Source of the DNA: Nocardioides marmoribigeumensis
GTDB lineage: Bacteria > Actinomycetota > Actinomycetes > Propionibacteriales > Nocardioidaceae
DNA: 64,000 nt
Direction: 5' to 3'
NCBI RefSeq assembly: GCF_031458325.1
Contig: NZ_JAVDYG010000001.1
Location: 1,116,001 to 1,180,000, forward strand
The position numbers and the translations under genes are program-made. The notes beneath the pieces are model-generated. The model was not told the DNA's origin, did no database searches, and saw only the letters and a list, made by a program, of their open reading frames with translations. Numbering within the stretch: the stretch's first letter is position 1; every line of letters begins with the position of its first letter. Shown here piece after piece: positions 26,141 through 35,453 of this stretch.

Positions 26141-26341
26141 ATGGGGAACCAGATCATGCGCTCCGACGACCGCTGGATCGCCGGTGTCTGCGGCGGGCTG
26201 GCCCGCCGGTTCGGGACCACGCCCAACCAGATGCGGCTGATCTTCGTGATCAGCTGCCTGCTCCCGGGACCGCAGTTCGTGGTCTACCTGGTGCTCTGGG
26301 TGCTGATGCCCGACGAGCGCAAGGCCGGCCGCGCGTCCTGA
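26141..26341 (+). CDS. PspC-domain protein
   Basis: A 66-residue single PspC domain: RSDDRWIAGVCGGLARRFG followed by a hydrophobic helix (RLIFVISCLLPGPQFVVYLV) and a short charged tail. PspC proteins insert in the membrane and take part in envelope stress sensing; in actinobacteria they often accompany ABC or two-component genes. It starts one base after the permease stop (TGAGATG), so it is translationally coupled as the third gene of this operon. Confidence 0.9.
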   Translation: MGNQIMRSDDRWIAGVCGGLARRFGTTPNQMRLIFVISCLLPGPQFVVYLVLWVLMPDERKAGRAS

Positions 26342-26371
26342 TCCCGCCCTCCGGCGGATCGTGACCAGGTT

Positions 26372-26420
26372 CGGCGGATGCCGACATCGATGCAGGTGGA
26401 TCCGGTGTCGGCATCCGCCG
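26372..26420. repeat. 15-bp inverted repeat with nested second pairing
   Basis: CGGCGGATGCCGACA (26372-26386) and its exact complement (26406-26420) flank a 19-base loop. A second, partly competing pair, GTTCGGCGGAT (26369-26379) with ATCCACCGAAC (26433-26443), shares the left arm. It follows the PspC stop by 30 bases and precedes a small gene. It may be a terminator without U-tract or a dispersed palindromic element. Confidence 0.65.
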
Positions 26421-26472
26421 CTTCGTACCCCGATCCACCGAACTCTCCTGCAACTGCACCTACCCTCGTGCC

Positions 26473-26631
26473 ATGCTCCCGGTCATCTTCATCGCGGCCT
26501 TCGCAGCAGCGGCGTACGGCGTGACCAGGCGGCTCGGTCGCTCGGGCGACATCACCGCGACGTACTCCTCCGCCGAGCGCGACGCCATCCGGCGCGCCCT
26601 GGTCCGCGAGAAGAAGAGCCCCCCTGCCTGA
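26473..26631 (+). CDS. Small single-helix membrane protein (52 aa)
   Basis: A 52-residue frame: a hydrophobic N terminus (MLPVIFIAAFAAAAYGV), a basic turn TRRLGR, then a charged helix TYSSAERDAIRRALVREKK. TACCCT (26461-26466) ends six bases before the ATG, supporting a leaderless mRNA and this start. The charged tail resembles a second coding-like segment about 120 bases downstream (YSRQDREAARMRLARRRND). No family recognised; it could be a membrane-tethered regulatory peptide. Confidence 0.55.
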   Translation: MLPVIFIAAFAAAAYGVTRRLGRSGDITATYSSAERDAIRRALVREKKSPPA

Positions 26632-26681
26632 GCACGAGCGGACACCCCTGGGCGGGGCGACCCGTTCGCTAGCCTCGGGAG

Positions 26682-26778
26682 ATGGGTCGGATCCTCGTCC
26701 AGGTCGTCGTACTCCCGGCAGGACCGGGAGGCGGCCCGGATGAGGCTGGCCCGGCGCCGCAACGACGACCACTTCTGA
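26682..26778 (+). pseudogene. Possible frameshifted copy of the preceding small gene
   Basis: TAGCCT ends six bases before an ATG at 26682, an excellent leaderless promoter, yet that frame soon becomes Gly/Pro-rich and runs through the ilvC terminator. One frame over, the sequence encodes SYSRQDREAARMRLARRRND and stops at 26778, resembling the charged tail of the gene at 26473. One surplus base after the start would explain both. It may also be coincidence. Confidence 0.25.
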
Positions 26779-26781
26779 CGA

Positions 26782-26817
26782 CGACGCCCCGTCCCGCAGG
26801 TGCGGGACGGGGCGTCG
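26782..26817. terminator. Strong bidirectional hairpin downstream of ilvC
   Basis: CGACGCCCCGTCCCGC (26782-26797) pairs perfectly with 26802-26817 across an AGGT loop: a 16-bp stem of almost only G-C pairs, 28 bases beyond the ilvC stop. No U-tract on either strand. Position and strength argue for transcription termination or 3'-end protection of ilvC mRNA. Confidence 0.8.
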
Positions 26818-26844
26818 GGGTCTCGGACGGGCTCGGCCACCGCG

Positions 26845-27909
<1,065 letters not shown>

Positions 27910-27919
27910 TCAGTCTGGT

Positions 27920-28474
27920 TCAGGCGGGCGGCGCCACGGGCACCGGGACCGGCTTGAGCGTGCGCTCGGAGATCGACCGGGGGCCGCGGCCGATGGCCAC
28001 GACGCCGGACTGGACGAGCTCGCGCACGCCGTAGGGCTCGATCACGCGGAGGAAGTCGGCCAGCTTCTCGGGGTGGCCGACGACCTGGACGGTGACGGCG
28101 TCGGGGGCCACGTCGACGACCTTGCCCTTGAAGATCTGGACGATCTCGAGGACCTGGCCGCGGGTCGCACCGTCGGCCTTCACCTTGACCAGGATCAGCT
28201 CGCGGCTGACCGAGGCCGAGGTGTCGAGCTCGACGACCTTGATCACCTCGACCAGCTTGTTGAGCTGCTTGGTGACCTGCTCGAGCGGGGACTCCTCGAC
28301 GTCGACCACGATCGTCATCCGCGAGACCTCGGGGTGCTCGGTCGGGCCGACCGCGAGGGAGTCGATGTTGAAGCCGCGGCGGCTGAAGAGGCCGGCGATG
28401 CGGGCCAGGACGCCCGGCTTGTTCTCGACCAGGACCGACAGCGTGTGCTTGCCGGTCGGCAGCTCGGGCCTCAC
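27920..28474 (-). CDS. ilvN: Acetolactate synthase regulatory (small) subunit
   Basis: A 184-residue regulatory subunit. The ACT domain [20 protein letters not shown] with [17 protein letters not shown] near residue 30 binds valine for feedback control. The second half, with [12 protein letters not shown] and [11 protein letters not shown], is the conserved IlvN C-terminal domain that activates the catalytic subunit. A Pro/Val-rich tail ends the protein. The GTG start overlaps the ilvB stop by four bases, so the subunits are translated in a coupled way. Confidence 0.95.
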   Translation of the reverse strand: MRPELPTGKHTLSVLVENKPGVLARIAGLFSRRGFNIDSLAVGPTEHPEVSRMTIVVDVEESPLEQVTKQLNKLVEVIKVVELDTSASVSRELILVKVKADGATRGQVLEIVQIFKGKVVDVAPDAVTVQVVGHPEKLADFLRVIEPYGVRELVQSGVVAIGRGPRSISERTLKPVPVPVAPPA

Positions 28475-30303
28475 AGGTCGTCACCTTCCCAGTCAGGCGC
28501 CATCTCGCGCGCCACCTTGATGTCGTCGTTGCTCGTGCCGGCCGCGACCATCGGCCAGACCATGGCGTCGCGGTGGACCCGGAAGTCCACGACGACGGGC
28601 ACGTCGTCGATCTGCATCGCCTTCTCGATCGTCGCGTCGACGTCGTCGGGGCTCTCGCAGGCCAGGCCCACGCAGCCGTAGGCGTCGGCCAGCTTGACGA
28701 AGTCCGGGATCCTCTTCGACTGCAGGTCGGTGTTGGAGTAGCGCGAGTCGTAGAACAGCGTCTGCCACTGCCGGACCATGCCGAGCGACTCGTTGTTGAT
28801 GATCGCGACCTTGATCGGGATGCCCTCGATCGCGCAGGTGGCCAGCTCCTGGTTGGTCATCTGGAAGCAGCCGTCGCCGTCGACCGCCCACACCGTGGTG
28901 TCGGGCAGCGCGACCTTGGCGCCCATCGCCGCGGGGACCGCGAAGCCCATCGTGCCGAGGCCGCCGGAGTTGATCCACGTGCGCGGCTTCTCGTAGCCGA
29001 TGAACTGCGAGGCCCACATCTGGTGCTGGCCCACGCCCGCGGCGTACACGGCCTCGGGGCCGGCGATCGCGCCCAGGCGCTGCATGACGTACTGCGGAGC
29101 CAGCGAGCCGTCGGCGGGGGCGTCGTAGCCCAGCGGGTAGCGGCCCTTGACGCCGTCGAGGTAGGAGACCCAGCCCTCGTAGTCGCCCTGGTGGCCGGCC
29201 TCGCGCTCGGCACGGATGGCCTCGACGAGGTCGGCGATGACCTCCTTGCAGTCGCCCACGATCGGCACGTCGGCATAGCGGTTCTTGCCGATCTCGGCCG
29301 GGTCGATGTCGGCGTGGATCACCTTGGCGCCGGGGGCGAAGGAGTCCAGGGCACCGGTGACGCGGTCGTCGAAGCGGGCGCCGAGGCTGATGATCAGGTC
29401 GCTGCGCTGCAGGCAGCCGACCGCGGCCACGCTGCCGTGCATGCCGGGCATGCCCATGTGCAGCGGGTGGGAGTCGGGGAAGGCCCCGCGGGCCATCAGG
29501 GTGGTGACGACCGGGATGCCGGTGAGCTCGACCAGGCGCGCCAGCTCGGCCGAGGCGTTGGCGCGGATGACGCCGCCGCCGACGTAGAGGACCGGCTTGC
29601 GGGACTCGGCGATCAGCCGCGCGGCCTCGCGGACCTGCTTGGCGTGCGGGCGCGTGGTCGGGCGGTAGCCCGGCAGGTTGAGCTCGGTCGGCCAGCGGAA
29701 GGTCGTCATCGCCTGGAGCGCGTCCTTGGACACGTCGACCAGGACCGGACCAGGGCGGCCGGTGCGGGCGATGTAGAACGCCTCGGCGACCGTGCGCGGG
29801 ATCTCGGCGGGGTCGGTGACCAGGAAGTTGTGCTTGGTGATCGGCATCGTGATGCCGCGGATGTCCGCCTCCTGGAAGGCGTCGGTGCCGATCGAGCCGC
29901 TGGCCACCTGGCCCGTGATCGCGACGATCGGGACCGAGTCCATGTGGGCGTCGGCGAGCGGGGTGACCAGGTTGGTCGCCCCCGGGCCGCTGGTCGCCAT
30001 GCAGACGCCGACCCCGCCGCCGGCCGCGGCGTAGCCCTGCGCCGCGTGGCCCGCGCCCTGCTCGTGGCGCACCAGGATGTGGCGCAGCTTGACGGAGTCG
30101 AAGAGCGGGTCGTACGCCGGGAGGATCGCGCCGCCCGGGATGCCGAAGACGTTCTCGGCACCGGCGCACTCGAGCGAGCGGATCAGGCTCTGTGCGCCGG
30201 TCATCGGCTCAGCCGTCGTGCTGACGGAGGCCACCGCGGACACCTGGGTCGCAGGTGAGCCCGAGGGCGGCGGGGCGGGGGTGGGAGCGCTGTGCTCGCT
30301 CAT
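28471..30303 (-). CDS. ilvB: Acetolactate synthase catalytic (large) subunit
   Basis: A 610-residue ThDP-dependent enzyme joining two pyruvates, or pyruvate and 2-oxobutyrate, at the entry to valine/leucine and isoleucine synthesis. A ~35-residue Pro/Ser-rich N terminus precedes the catalytic core: [14 protein letters not shown], the ThDP glutamate in [33 protein letters not shown]-domain segments, and the ThDP/Mg motif [17 protein letters not shown] 30303 has AAAGG upstream. A 143-bp gap contains an attenuator, and a leader peptide with Val/Leu codons begins at 30484, so expression should respond to branched-chain aminoacyl-tRNA supply. Confidence 0.95.
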   Translation of the reverse strand: MSEHSAPTPAPPPSGSPATQVSAVASVSTTAEPMTGAQSLIRSLECAGAENVFGIPGGAILPAYDPLFDSVKLRHILVRHEQGAGHAAQGYAAAGGGVGVCMATSGPGATNLVTPLADAHMDSVPIVAITGQVASGSIGTDAFQEADIRGITMPITKHNFLVTDPAEIPRTVAEAFYIARTGRPGPVLVDVSKDALQAMTTFRWPTELNLPGYRPTTRPHAKQVREAARLIAESRKPVLYVGGGVIRANASAELARLVELTGIPVVTTLMARGAFPDSHPLHMGMPGMHGSVAAVGCLQRSDLIISLGARFDDRVTGALDSFAPGAKVIHADIDPAEIGKNRYADVPIVGDCKEVIADLVEAIRAEREAGHQGDYEGWVSYLDGVKGRYPLGYDAPADGSLAPQYVMQRLGAIAGPEAVYAAGVGQHQMWASQFIGYEKPRTWINSGGLGTMGFAVPAAMGAKVALPDTTVWAVDGDGCFQMTNQELATCAIEGIPIKVAIINNESLGMVRQWQTLFYDSRYSNTDLQSKRIPDFVKLADAYGCVGLACESPDDVDATIEKAMQIDDVPVVVDFRVHRDAMVWPMVAAGTSNDDIKVAREMAPDWEGDDL

Positions 30304-30379
30304 GACCGGCCTTTCGTGTCGGTCCTCCCGGTCCGGCGGTGTCGAGCCCGGGCGGGAGGGTGGTCCACGGTGCTCGTCC

Positions 30380-30418
30380 AACAAAAAACCCTCGCCGCCC
30401 TCTGGGCGAGCAAGGGTT
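30380..30418 (-). terminator. Intrinsic terminator (attenuator) of the ilvBN leader
   Basis: On the minus strand AACC, a CAAG bulge region and CTCGCC pair with GGCGAG and GGTT, followed by TTTTTTGTTGG. It lies 77 bases before the ilvB start and 28 bases after the leader-peptide stop, the position of a transcription attenuator. Confidence 0.85.
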
Positions 30419-30445
30419 GGCGCGAGCCGACGACCTGGGGGTCGG

Positions 30446-30484
30446 TCAGCCCACGCCCGGGCGTACGAGTACCTGCAAACGCAT
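30446..30484 (-). CDS. ilvB leader peptide ([12 protein letters not shown])
   Basis: A 12-residue frame, ATG to TGA, with Leu-Gln-Val-Leu-Val-Arg and a later Val: five of twelve residues are Val or Leu. GACTGT ends six bases before the ATG and TTGACG lies 18 bases further upstream, so transcription should begin at the ATG itself (leaderless). Comparable leader peptides precede ilvB in corynebacteria and streptomycetes. Stalling at Val/Leu codons would control the terminator at 30380-30418. Confidence 0.75.
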   Translation of the reverse strand: MRLQVLVRPGVG

Positions 30485-30490
30485 GGCACC

Positions 30491-30520
30491 ACAGTCGCCG
30501 TCCTGCCCGTGCTCCGTCAA
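30491..30520 (-). promoter_or_regulatory. Promoter of the ilvBN(C) operon
   Basis: On the minus strand -35 TTGACG (30515-30520) and -10 GACTGT (30491-30496) are separated by 18 bases. The -10 ends six bases before the leader-peptide ATG. This is the best -35/-10 pair I found in the window. Confidence 0.65.
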
Positions 30521-30579
30521 GCAGAGTCTGTCACCCGTCCCAAGCAGTGGGACGGCCGTCCCGTTCGCCGGACGATTCC

Positions 30580-32148
30580 TCAGCCGTGGTGGACCGCCAC
30601 GACGCCGGTGCGCCTCGGGTCGCCGTACGCCTCGAGGCCGGTGGCGGCGGTCCAGAGAGCGGCGCTGACCCCCCCGAAGTACATCGAGCGGGCCGGCATC
30701 GCACGGGTCGGGAGCCCGAGGTCGGCCGGCAGCACGAGGTCCTCCTCGTGGTCGACCTGCACCGGGGGGTCCTCGGTGGGGCGCACGCGCACGTGCAGGC
30801 GCGGCTGCGCCACGGCCGGGGCCAGGTCGAGCCCGCCGTTGACGAACAGCGCCACGACCTGGGCGAGCGCGGTCGGGATGCGGTCGGAGCCGGGCGAGCT
30901 GATCGCCAGGGCCGCGCCGCCGTCGGCTCGCCGCAGGACCGTGGGCGCCATGTTGGAGCTGATCCGCTCGCCGGGGCGCAGGGCGTGCGGACCGGCCGCG
31001 ACCAGCTCCTGCTCGCCGAGGCAGTTGTTCATCGCCAGGCCGGTGCCGGGCACGACGAAGCCGGAGCCGTAGCCCGACGACACCGTGATCGCGCAGGTCC
31101 CGCCGGCGGCGTCGGCCGCCGAGACGGTGGCGGTCGACGGCGAGGTCAGCGCAACCGGGTCCACCTCCCGGACCCGTCGCAGCACCTCCTCGGCCAGCGC
31201 GGTCCGGCCGGCCTCGGTGTCGGGACCGGTCAGCCCCTCCCCCAGCACCAGGGCCTGCGCCCGGGCCAGCACCCGCAGGTCGGTCTCGTCCCAGGGGCCG
31301 CCCGCCGGCCTGCCCCGCAGCAGCTCGAGCACGGCCGTCAGCGCCACGCCCCCGGAGGCCGGCGGAGGGTTGGTGGCCAGCTCCCAGTCGCCCACCCGCA
31401 GGCGGAGCGCCGGACGCACCACGGCGTCGTACGACGTGAGGTCCTGCAGCGTCAGCAGGCCCTCGGCCTCCTGCACCGCGGCGGCGGCACGGGCGCCCAG
31501 GTCGCCGCCGTAGAGCGCCCCGACCCCCTCCTCCGCCAGCTGGCGCACGGTGTCCTCGAGGTGGGGCACGACCACGGTCGAGCCGACCGGCCACAGCTCG
31601 CCGTCGGGCGAGAGCACGGTCGCCCGGCTCTCGTCCTGCCAGCCGAAGACGGGCTCGTGGACGTAGCGCAGGTAGTAGTACGACGCGCTGCCGTGCGGGA
31701 AGCCGGCCGCCGCCTCCACCGCGGGCTGGAGGAGCCGCGACCACGGCAGCGTGCCGTGGCGGCGGGCGACCACGTCGAGGGCCTTGAGCGCGCCCGGCAC
31801 GGCGACGGACCCCGGCCCGACGGTCATCGTGGTGCCGCCGGCGTAGTCGGTGCGGACGTCCCACAGTCCGCGTCCGAGGCGGTCGGCGCCGAGCCCCCGG
31901 CCCGGCATCGCGACCCCGCCGTCCACGGTCACGGGGTCCTCACCGGGCAGCTGCAGCGTCACGAAGCCGCCCGCGGTCAGCGAGACCAGCCCGACCTCGC
32001 TGACCATCGTGGTGATCGCCGCGGCGACCGCGGCGTCGACGGCGTTGCCGCCCTCCCGGGCGACCCCGACCCCCGCTGCGGCCGCGAGCTCGTTGGGCGC
32101 GGACACCGCGATCCCGCGCCCGCGCCGCTCGCCTCCCGGCTCGGTCAT
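30580..32148 (-). CDS. Gamma-glutamyltransferase family protein
   Basis: A 522-residue Ntn-hydrolase of the gamma-glutamyltranspeptidase family, which hydrolyses or transfers gamma-glutamyl groups of glutathione-like compounds. VAREGGNAVDAAVAAAI opens the large subunit. TCAITVSSGYGSGFVVPGTGLAMNN carries the expected cleavage/nucleophile Thr region, although the usual xTTH sequence reads GGTCAITV; NMAPTVL and ISSPGSDRIP follow. No signal peptide is visible, unlike periplasmic GGTs, so it is probably cytosolic. GAGAGGTGGG serves as ribosome-binding site. Confidence 0.8.
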   Translation of the reverse strand: MTEPGGERRGRGIAVSAPNELAAAAGVGVAREGGNAVDAAVAAAITTMVSEVGLVSLTAGGFVTLQLPGEDPVTVDGGVAMPGRGLGADRLGRGLWDVRTDYAGGTTMTVGPGSVAVPGALKALDVVARRHGTLPWSRLLQPAVEAAAGFPHGSASYYYLRYVHEPVFGWQDESRATVLSPDGELWPVGSTVVVPHLEDTVRQLAEEGVGALYGGDLGARAAAAVQEAEGLLTLQDLTSYDAVVRPALRLRVGDWELATNPPPASGGVALTAVLELLRGRPAGGPWDETDLRVLARAQALVLGEGLTGPDTEAGRTALAEEVLRRVREVDPVALTSPSTATVSAADAAGGTCAITVSSGYGSGFVVPGTGLAMNNCLGEQELVAAGPHALRPGERISSNMAPTVLRRADGGAALAISSPGSDRIPTALAQVVALFVNGGLDLAPAVAQPRLHVRVRPTEDPPVQVDHEEDLVLPADLGLPTRAMPARSMYFGGVSAALWTAATGLEAYGDPRRTGVVAVHHG

Positions 32149-32300
32149 GTCCCACCTCTCTCCGGCCCCCATCGTCCCCCGCGGCGGGCCGCCCACGCGA
32201 CGCACGTCACCTGCAGACGTGAAACACCATCCGGCGGGGCATCGTTGACCGGACGAGAGGCGCCCTCAGGCGCCGCGCCACACGCCTCGAGGAGGCTCCG

Positions 32301-33101
32301 ATGAGTGGACCCGCAGGACGCATCAGCCGCACGATGGGCAGCCGCACGGCCCTGGGCACCGGCCTGGCCACCACCGCGGTCGCCGCGCTGTCGCGGGCTC
32401 CCGAGCGCGTCGGCCACGTCTTCCGGCGGCGCTACCCGACCATCGCCGTCACCGGCATGACCGGCGTGGGCAAGACCGCCCTCGCCGACCGGCTCTCCCG
32501 CCGCTCCGCCACCCCCGGCTCGGCCGACGTCGGCTCGGCGACGATGGAGCGCCGCACCCGCCGCCAGGCCAGGCTGCGCGGGTTCCGGTTCCGCGTCGTC
32601 CCCGGCGAGAACGCCGCCACACGGCTGGGCGCGCTCGACGAGGTGTTCCACGACGACGCGGTCGACGGCGTGCTGCACGTGGTCGCCTGGGGCCACGCGA
32701 CACCCCGTCGTACGGCGGGCACGACCGGGACCGCGGAGGCGACCCGCGAGGCCCAGCTGGCCGCCGAGCTCGAGGACTGGACGATCACCGCCCACCGCCT
32801 CGCCTCGATGGCCGTGCGCCGCGAGAAGCCGACCTGGCTGGTGATCGCGGTGACCAAGGCCGACCTGTTCCCCGACGAGCTCGACGAGGCCGTGCGCTAC
32901 TACTCCCCCGGCAGCGGCTCGCCCTTCGCCGACCGGCTCGACGAGCTGCGCCGGCTGGCCGGCGGCGCCAAGCTCTCGGTCGACGTCCTGCCCGTCTGCG
33001 CCGCGGGCGGCGACCGGCGCTCGGCCGTGCCGGACAAGCAGTGCGCCACGATGGTCGACCGCCTGGAGGCCCGGCTCGCCCAGCTCAGCGGCCACGTCTG
33101 A
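32301..33101 (+). CDS. Stand-alone P-loop GTPase-like protein
   Basis: A 266-residue protein with a basic, weakly hydrophobic N terminus (residues 1-45) that may associate with membrane. It has a P-loop TGMTGVGKTAL (51-61), a position-of-G3 segment VVPGENAATR (99-108) lacking the canonical DxxG, and TKAD (185-188) as G4. This fits the Era/TrmE-like (YeeP, dynamin-related) GTPase class but no subfamily is obvious. A GAGGAGGCT ribosome-binding site precedes the ATG. It stands alone between a gamma-glutamyltransferase and a catalase; its partner and function are unknown. Confidence 0.7.
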   Translation: MSGPAGRISRTMGSRTALGTGLATTAVAALSRAPERVGHVFRRRYPTIAVTGMTGVGKTALADRLSRRSATPGSADVGSATMERRTRRQARLRGFRFRVVPGENAATRLGALDEVFHDDAVDGVLHVVAWGHATPRRTAGTTGTAEATREAQLAAELEDWTITAHRLASMAVRREKPTWLVIAVTKADLFPDELDEAVRYYSPGSGSPFADRLDELRRLAGGAKLSVDVLPVCAAGGDRRSAVPDKQCATMVDRLEARLAQLSGHV

Positions 33102-33224
33102 GGGTGCTGCTGGTCGGCGCAGCCCTGCTGGAGACCACGCCCCGGCGGCCGTCAGCGCGACCTTCGTCCGGTCGAGCGCGGCCGCCCGTCGTGAGCGACC
33201 GCTGCCCGACCACCGTCGGCACCG

Positions 33225-34766
33225 TCAGGAGGCGTGGCTCCGGCTGGGCTCGGGGATGACGCCCTTGGGCTCGGTCTCGCCGGGGGCGACGTCCTTGCCC
33301 TGCCCCTCGCGCACGGCCTCCTCGATGCGCTTGCCCGTGTCGGCGTCGATGCTCTTCCAGTAGTCGAGGACCTTGGGCAGGAGCTTGTCGCTCACGCCGC
33401 CGAGGATGTGGCCGGCGACGTTGCCGACGAAGCGCTCCCGCTGCTCGTCGTCCCAGACCTCGCGCACGAGCGTGCCCGCCTGGCTGAAGTCGTCGTCGTC
33501 CTCGCGCAGGGTGTAGGCCTGCCGGACCATCGCGCCGTCGGCCTCCCAGGACTCCTCGACCTCGCCCTCCATGTCGGCGTAGCCGCGGCCGTAGGAGTTG
33601 GGCGCGTAGACGGGCTCGTCGCCGCGGTGGTCGTAGGCCATCGGGCCGTCCTGCTCGTAGGTGTTGAGGCCCTCGACGTTCTTGGGCCGGTTGACCGGGA
33701 GCTGGAGGTAGTTGGGGCCGATGCGGTAGCGGTGGGTGTCGGAGTAGGAGAACACCCGGCCGAGCAGCATCTTGTCGGGGCTCAGGCCGATGCCGGGCAC
33801 CAGCGCGCTCGGCTCGAAGGCGGCCTGCTCGATCTCGGCGAAGAAGTTGGCCGGGTTGCGGTCCAGCGTCATCGTGCCGACCTTGACCAGCGGGTAGTCC
33901 GCGTGCGGCCAGATCTTGGTGAGGTCGAACGGGTTGATCCGGTAGGTCTTGGCGTCCTCGTAGGGCATCAGCTGCACGCTCAGCGTCCACGAGGGGAAGT
34001 CGCCGTTGTCGATCGCCTCGTAGAGGTCGCGGCGGTGGAAGTCGGAGTCCTCGCCGGCGAGCTGGTTGGCGGCCTCCTGGGTGAGGTTCTTGACGCCCTG
34101 GTCGGTGTGGAAGTGGTACTTGACCCAGTGCTTCTCACCGGCGGCGTTGACCCACATGTAGGTGTGGGAGCCGTAGCCGTTCATGTGGCGGAACGACGCG
34201 GGGATGCCGCGGTCGCCCATGACGTAGGTGACCTGGTGGGCCGACTCGGGGTTGAGCGTCCAGAAGTCCCACTGCATGTCGTTGTCGCGCAGGCCGGGGC
34301 CGCCGCGACGCTTCTGCGAGCGGATGAAGTGGGGGAACTTCATCGTGTCGCGGATGAAGAAGACCGGGGTGTTGTTGCCGACCAGGTCGTAGTTGCCCTC
34401 GGTCGTGTAGAACTTCAGCGCGAACCCGCGGGGGTCGCGCCAGGTGTCGGGGGACCCCTGCTCCCCCGCGACGGTCGAGAAGCGCGCGAGCATCTCGGTG
34501 CGCACGCCCGGCTGGAACAGCGCCGCCTTGGTGTAGGCCGAGACGTCCTCGGTGGTCTCGAAGTGGCCGAAGGCGCCGGAGCCCTTGGCGTGCACGTTGC
34601 GCTCGGGGATGCGCTCGCGGTTGAAGTGCGCCATCTGCTCGAGGAAGTGGCGGTCGTGGAGCAGGATCGGGCCGTCCGCGCCGAGGGTGAGCGAGTTGAG
34701 GTCGCTGGGCGCGGGGGCCCCGGTCGCGGTGGTCGAGCCGCCCTGCGGGCGTGGGTCGTGGGTCAT
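33225..34766 (-). CDS. katA: Monofunctional haem catalase (clade of small-subunit catalases)
   Basis: A 513-residue haem catalase that dismutates hydrogen peroxide. Catalytic His lies in [17 protein letters not shown], Asn in [14 protein letters not shown], and the proximal Tyr ligand in [25 protein letters not shown] and [10 protein letters not shown] are further hallmarks. GGAGG lies before the ATG. The divergent gene at 34887 shares a 120-bp promoter region containing the palindrome GAACCCG-TCA-CGGGTTC. The symbol follows the family; the paralogue number in this organism is unknown. Confidence 0.93.
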   Translation of the reverse strand: MTHDPRPQGGSTTATGAPAPSDLNSLTLGADGPILLHDRHFLEQMAHFNRERIPERNVHAKGSGAFGHFETTEDVSAYTKAALFQPGVRTEMLARFSTVAGEQGSPDTWRDPRGFALKFYTTEGNYDLVGNNTPVFFIRDTMKFPHFIRSQKRRGGPGLRDNDMQWDFWTLNPESAHQVTYVMGDRGIPASFRHMNGYGSHTYMWVNAAGEKHWVKYHFHTDQGVKNLTQEAANQLAGEDSDFHRRDLYEAIDNGDFPSWTLSVQLMPYEDAKTYRINPFDLTKIWPHADYPLVKVGTMTLDRNPANFFAEIEQAAFEPSALVPGIGLSPDKMLLGRVFSYSDTHRYRIGPNYLQLPVNRPKNVEGLNTYEQDGPMAYDHRGDEPVYAPNSYGRGYADMEGEVEESWEADGAMVRQAYTLREDDDDFSQAGTLVREVWDDEQRERFVGNVAGHILGGVSDKLLPKVLDYWKSIDADTGKRIEEAVREGQGKDVAPGETEPKGVIPEPSRSHAS

Positions 34767-34851
34767 CGGGCAGCCTCCGAGGGGTCTGGGGTGGGGATCA
34801 GTGGTGGTCTGGTCCCGTCGTACCCATCCCGGGGTCCATCACGCAGGACCC

Positions 34852-34868
34852 GAACCCGTCACGGGTTC
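34852..34868. promoter_or_regulatory. 17-bp palindrome in the katA divergent promoter region
   Basis: GAACCCG and CGGGTTC form perfect 7-bp arms around TCA. It lies six bases upstream of the TATCAT -10 hexamer (34875-34880) of the plus-strand gene, covering its -35 position, and 86 bases from the katA start. It looks like an operator; the regulator is unknown. Confidence 0.55.
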
Positions 34869-34886
34869 ATGGCTTATCATGTCGCG

Positions 34887-35402
34887 GTGGCCACCGCGGG
34901 GAGGCGACGACGTGAGGTCGCCGCGAGCAACCTGGTGTCGGGCCGCGTCCTGCTCGCGGTCGGCGGCCTGGCCGTCCTCCTCGTGCTCGCCCTGCTCGGC
35001 CGGGTGCTCGTCGGGTCGCAGGACCCCGCCGCGCCGGCGTACGCCGCCGTCCCCGACTCGCGCCTCTACGCCGAGGTGGGCGGCCTGCGCGGGGTGGTCG
35101 ACGTCGCGCTGGCGTACGACGACCAGGCCGCCCCCGCGGCCTACACCGGGACGGTGACGGTCGCGCCCGGCCGCAGGCTGTGCCGGGTCCTCGACCAGGT
35201 CTACGCGATCCTCCGCCAGGGCCACCACGGCGCGGCGATCCACGTCGAGGTCGCCCGGCAGCACGGCGGCGACCGGCCGGGGCGTCACCTGCGGATGGAG
35301 GACGTCGACGCCGCGGTCGCCGCCGACCCCGGGGCGAGGTACGGCGCCCAGCCGGGCACCGGCGAGCCGCTCGACGACCGGCTCTGCTCCCCCACCGCCT
35401 GA
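34887..35402 (+). CDS. Single-pass exported hypothetical protein
   Basis: A 171-residue protein: a basic N terminus (TAGRRRREV), one transmembrane or signal-anchor helix (VLLAVGGLAVLLVLALLGRVLVG, about 18-40), and an extracytoplasmic domain of ~125 residues with two cysteines (in RRLCRVLD and DRLCSPTA) that could form a disulfide. GTG 34887 is chosen because TATCAT ends six bases upstream; an in-frame ATG at 34869 overlaps the palindrome. No family recognised. Confidence 0.6.
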   Translation: MATAGRRRREVAASNLVSGRVLLAVGGLAVLLVLALLGRVLVGSQDPAAPAYAAVPDSRLYAEVGGLRGVVDVALAYDDQAAPAAYTGTVTVAPGRRLCRVLDQVYAILRQGHHGAAIHVEVARQHGGDRPGRHLRMEDVDAAVAADPGARYGAQPGTGEPLDDRLCSPTA

Positions 35403-35453
35403 CCCCCCTTCCGGGGCTGGTGGACCGGGCCGGTCCGGGAGCAGGATGTCCCG

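Noticed and set aside
28573-30258. Long plus-strand frame opposite ilvB
   Set aside because: Shadow of ilvB; composition biased and no ribosome-binding site.
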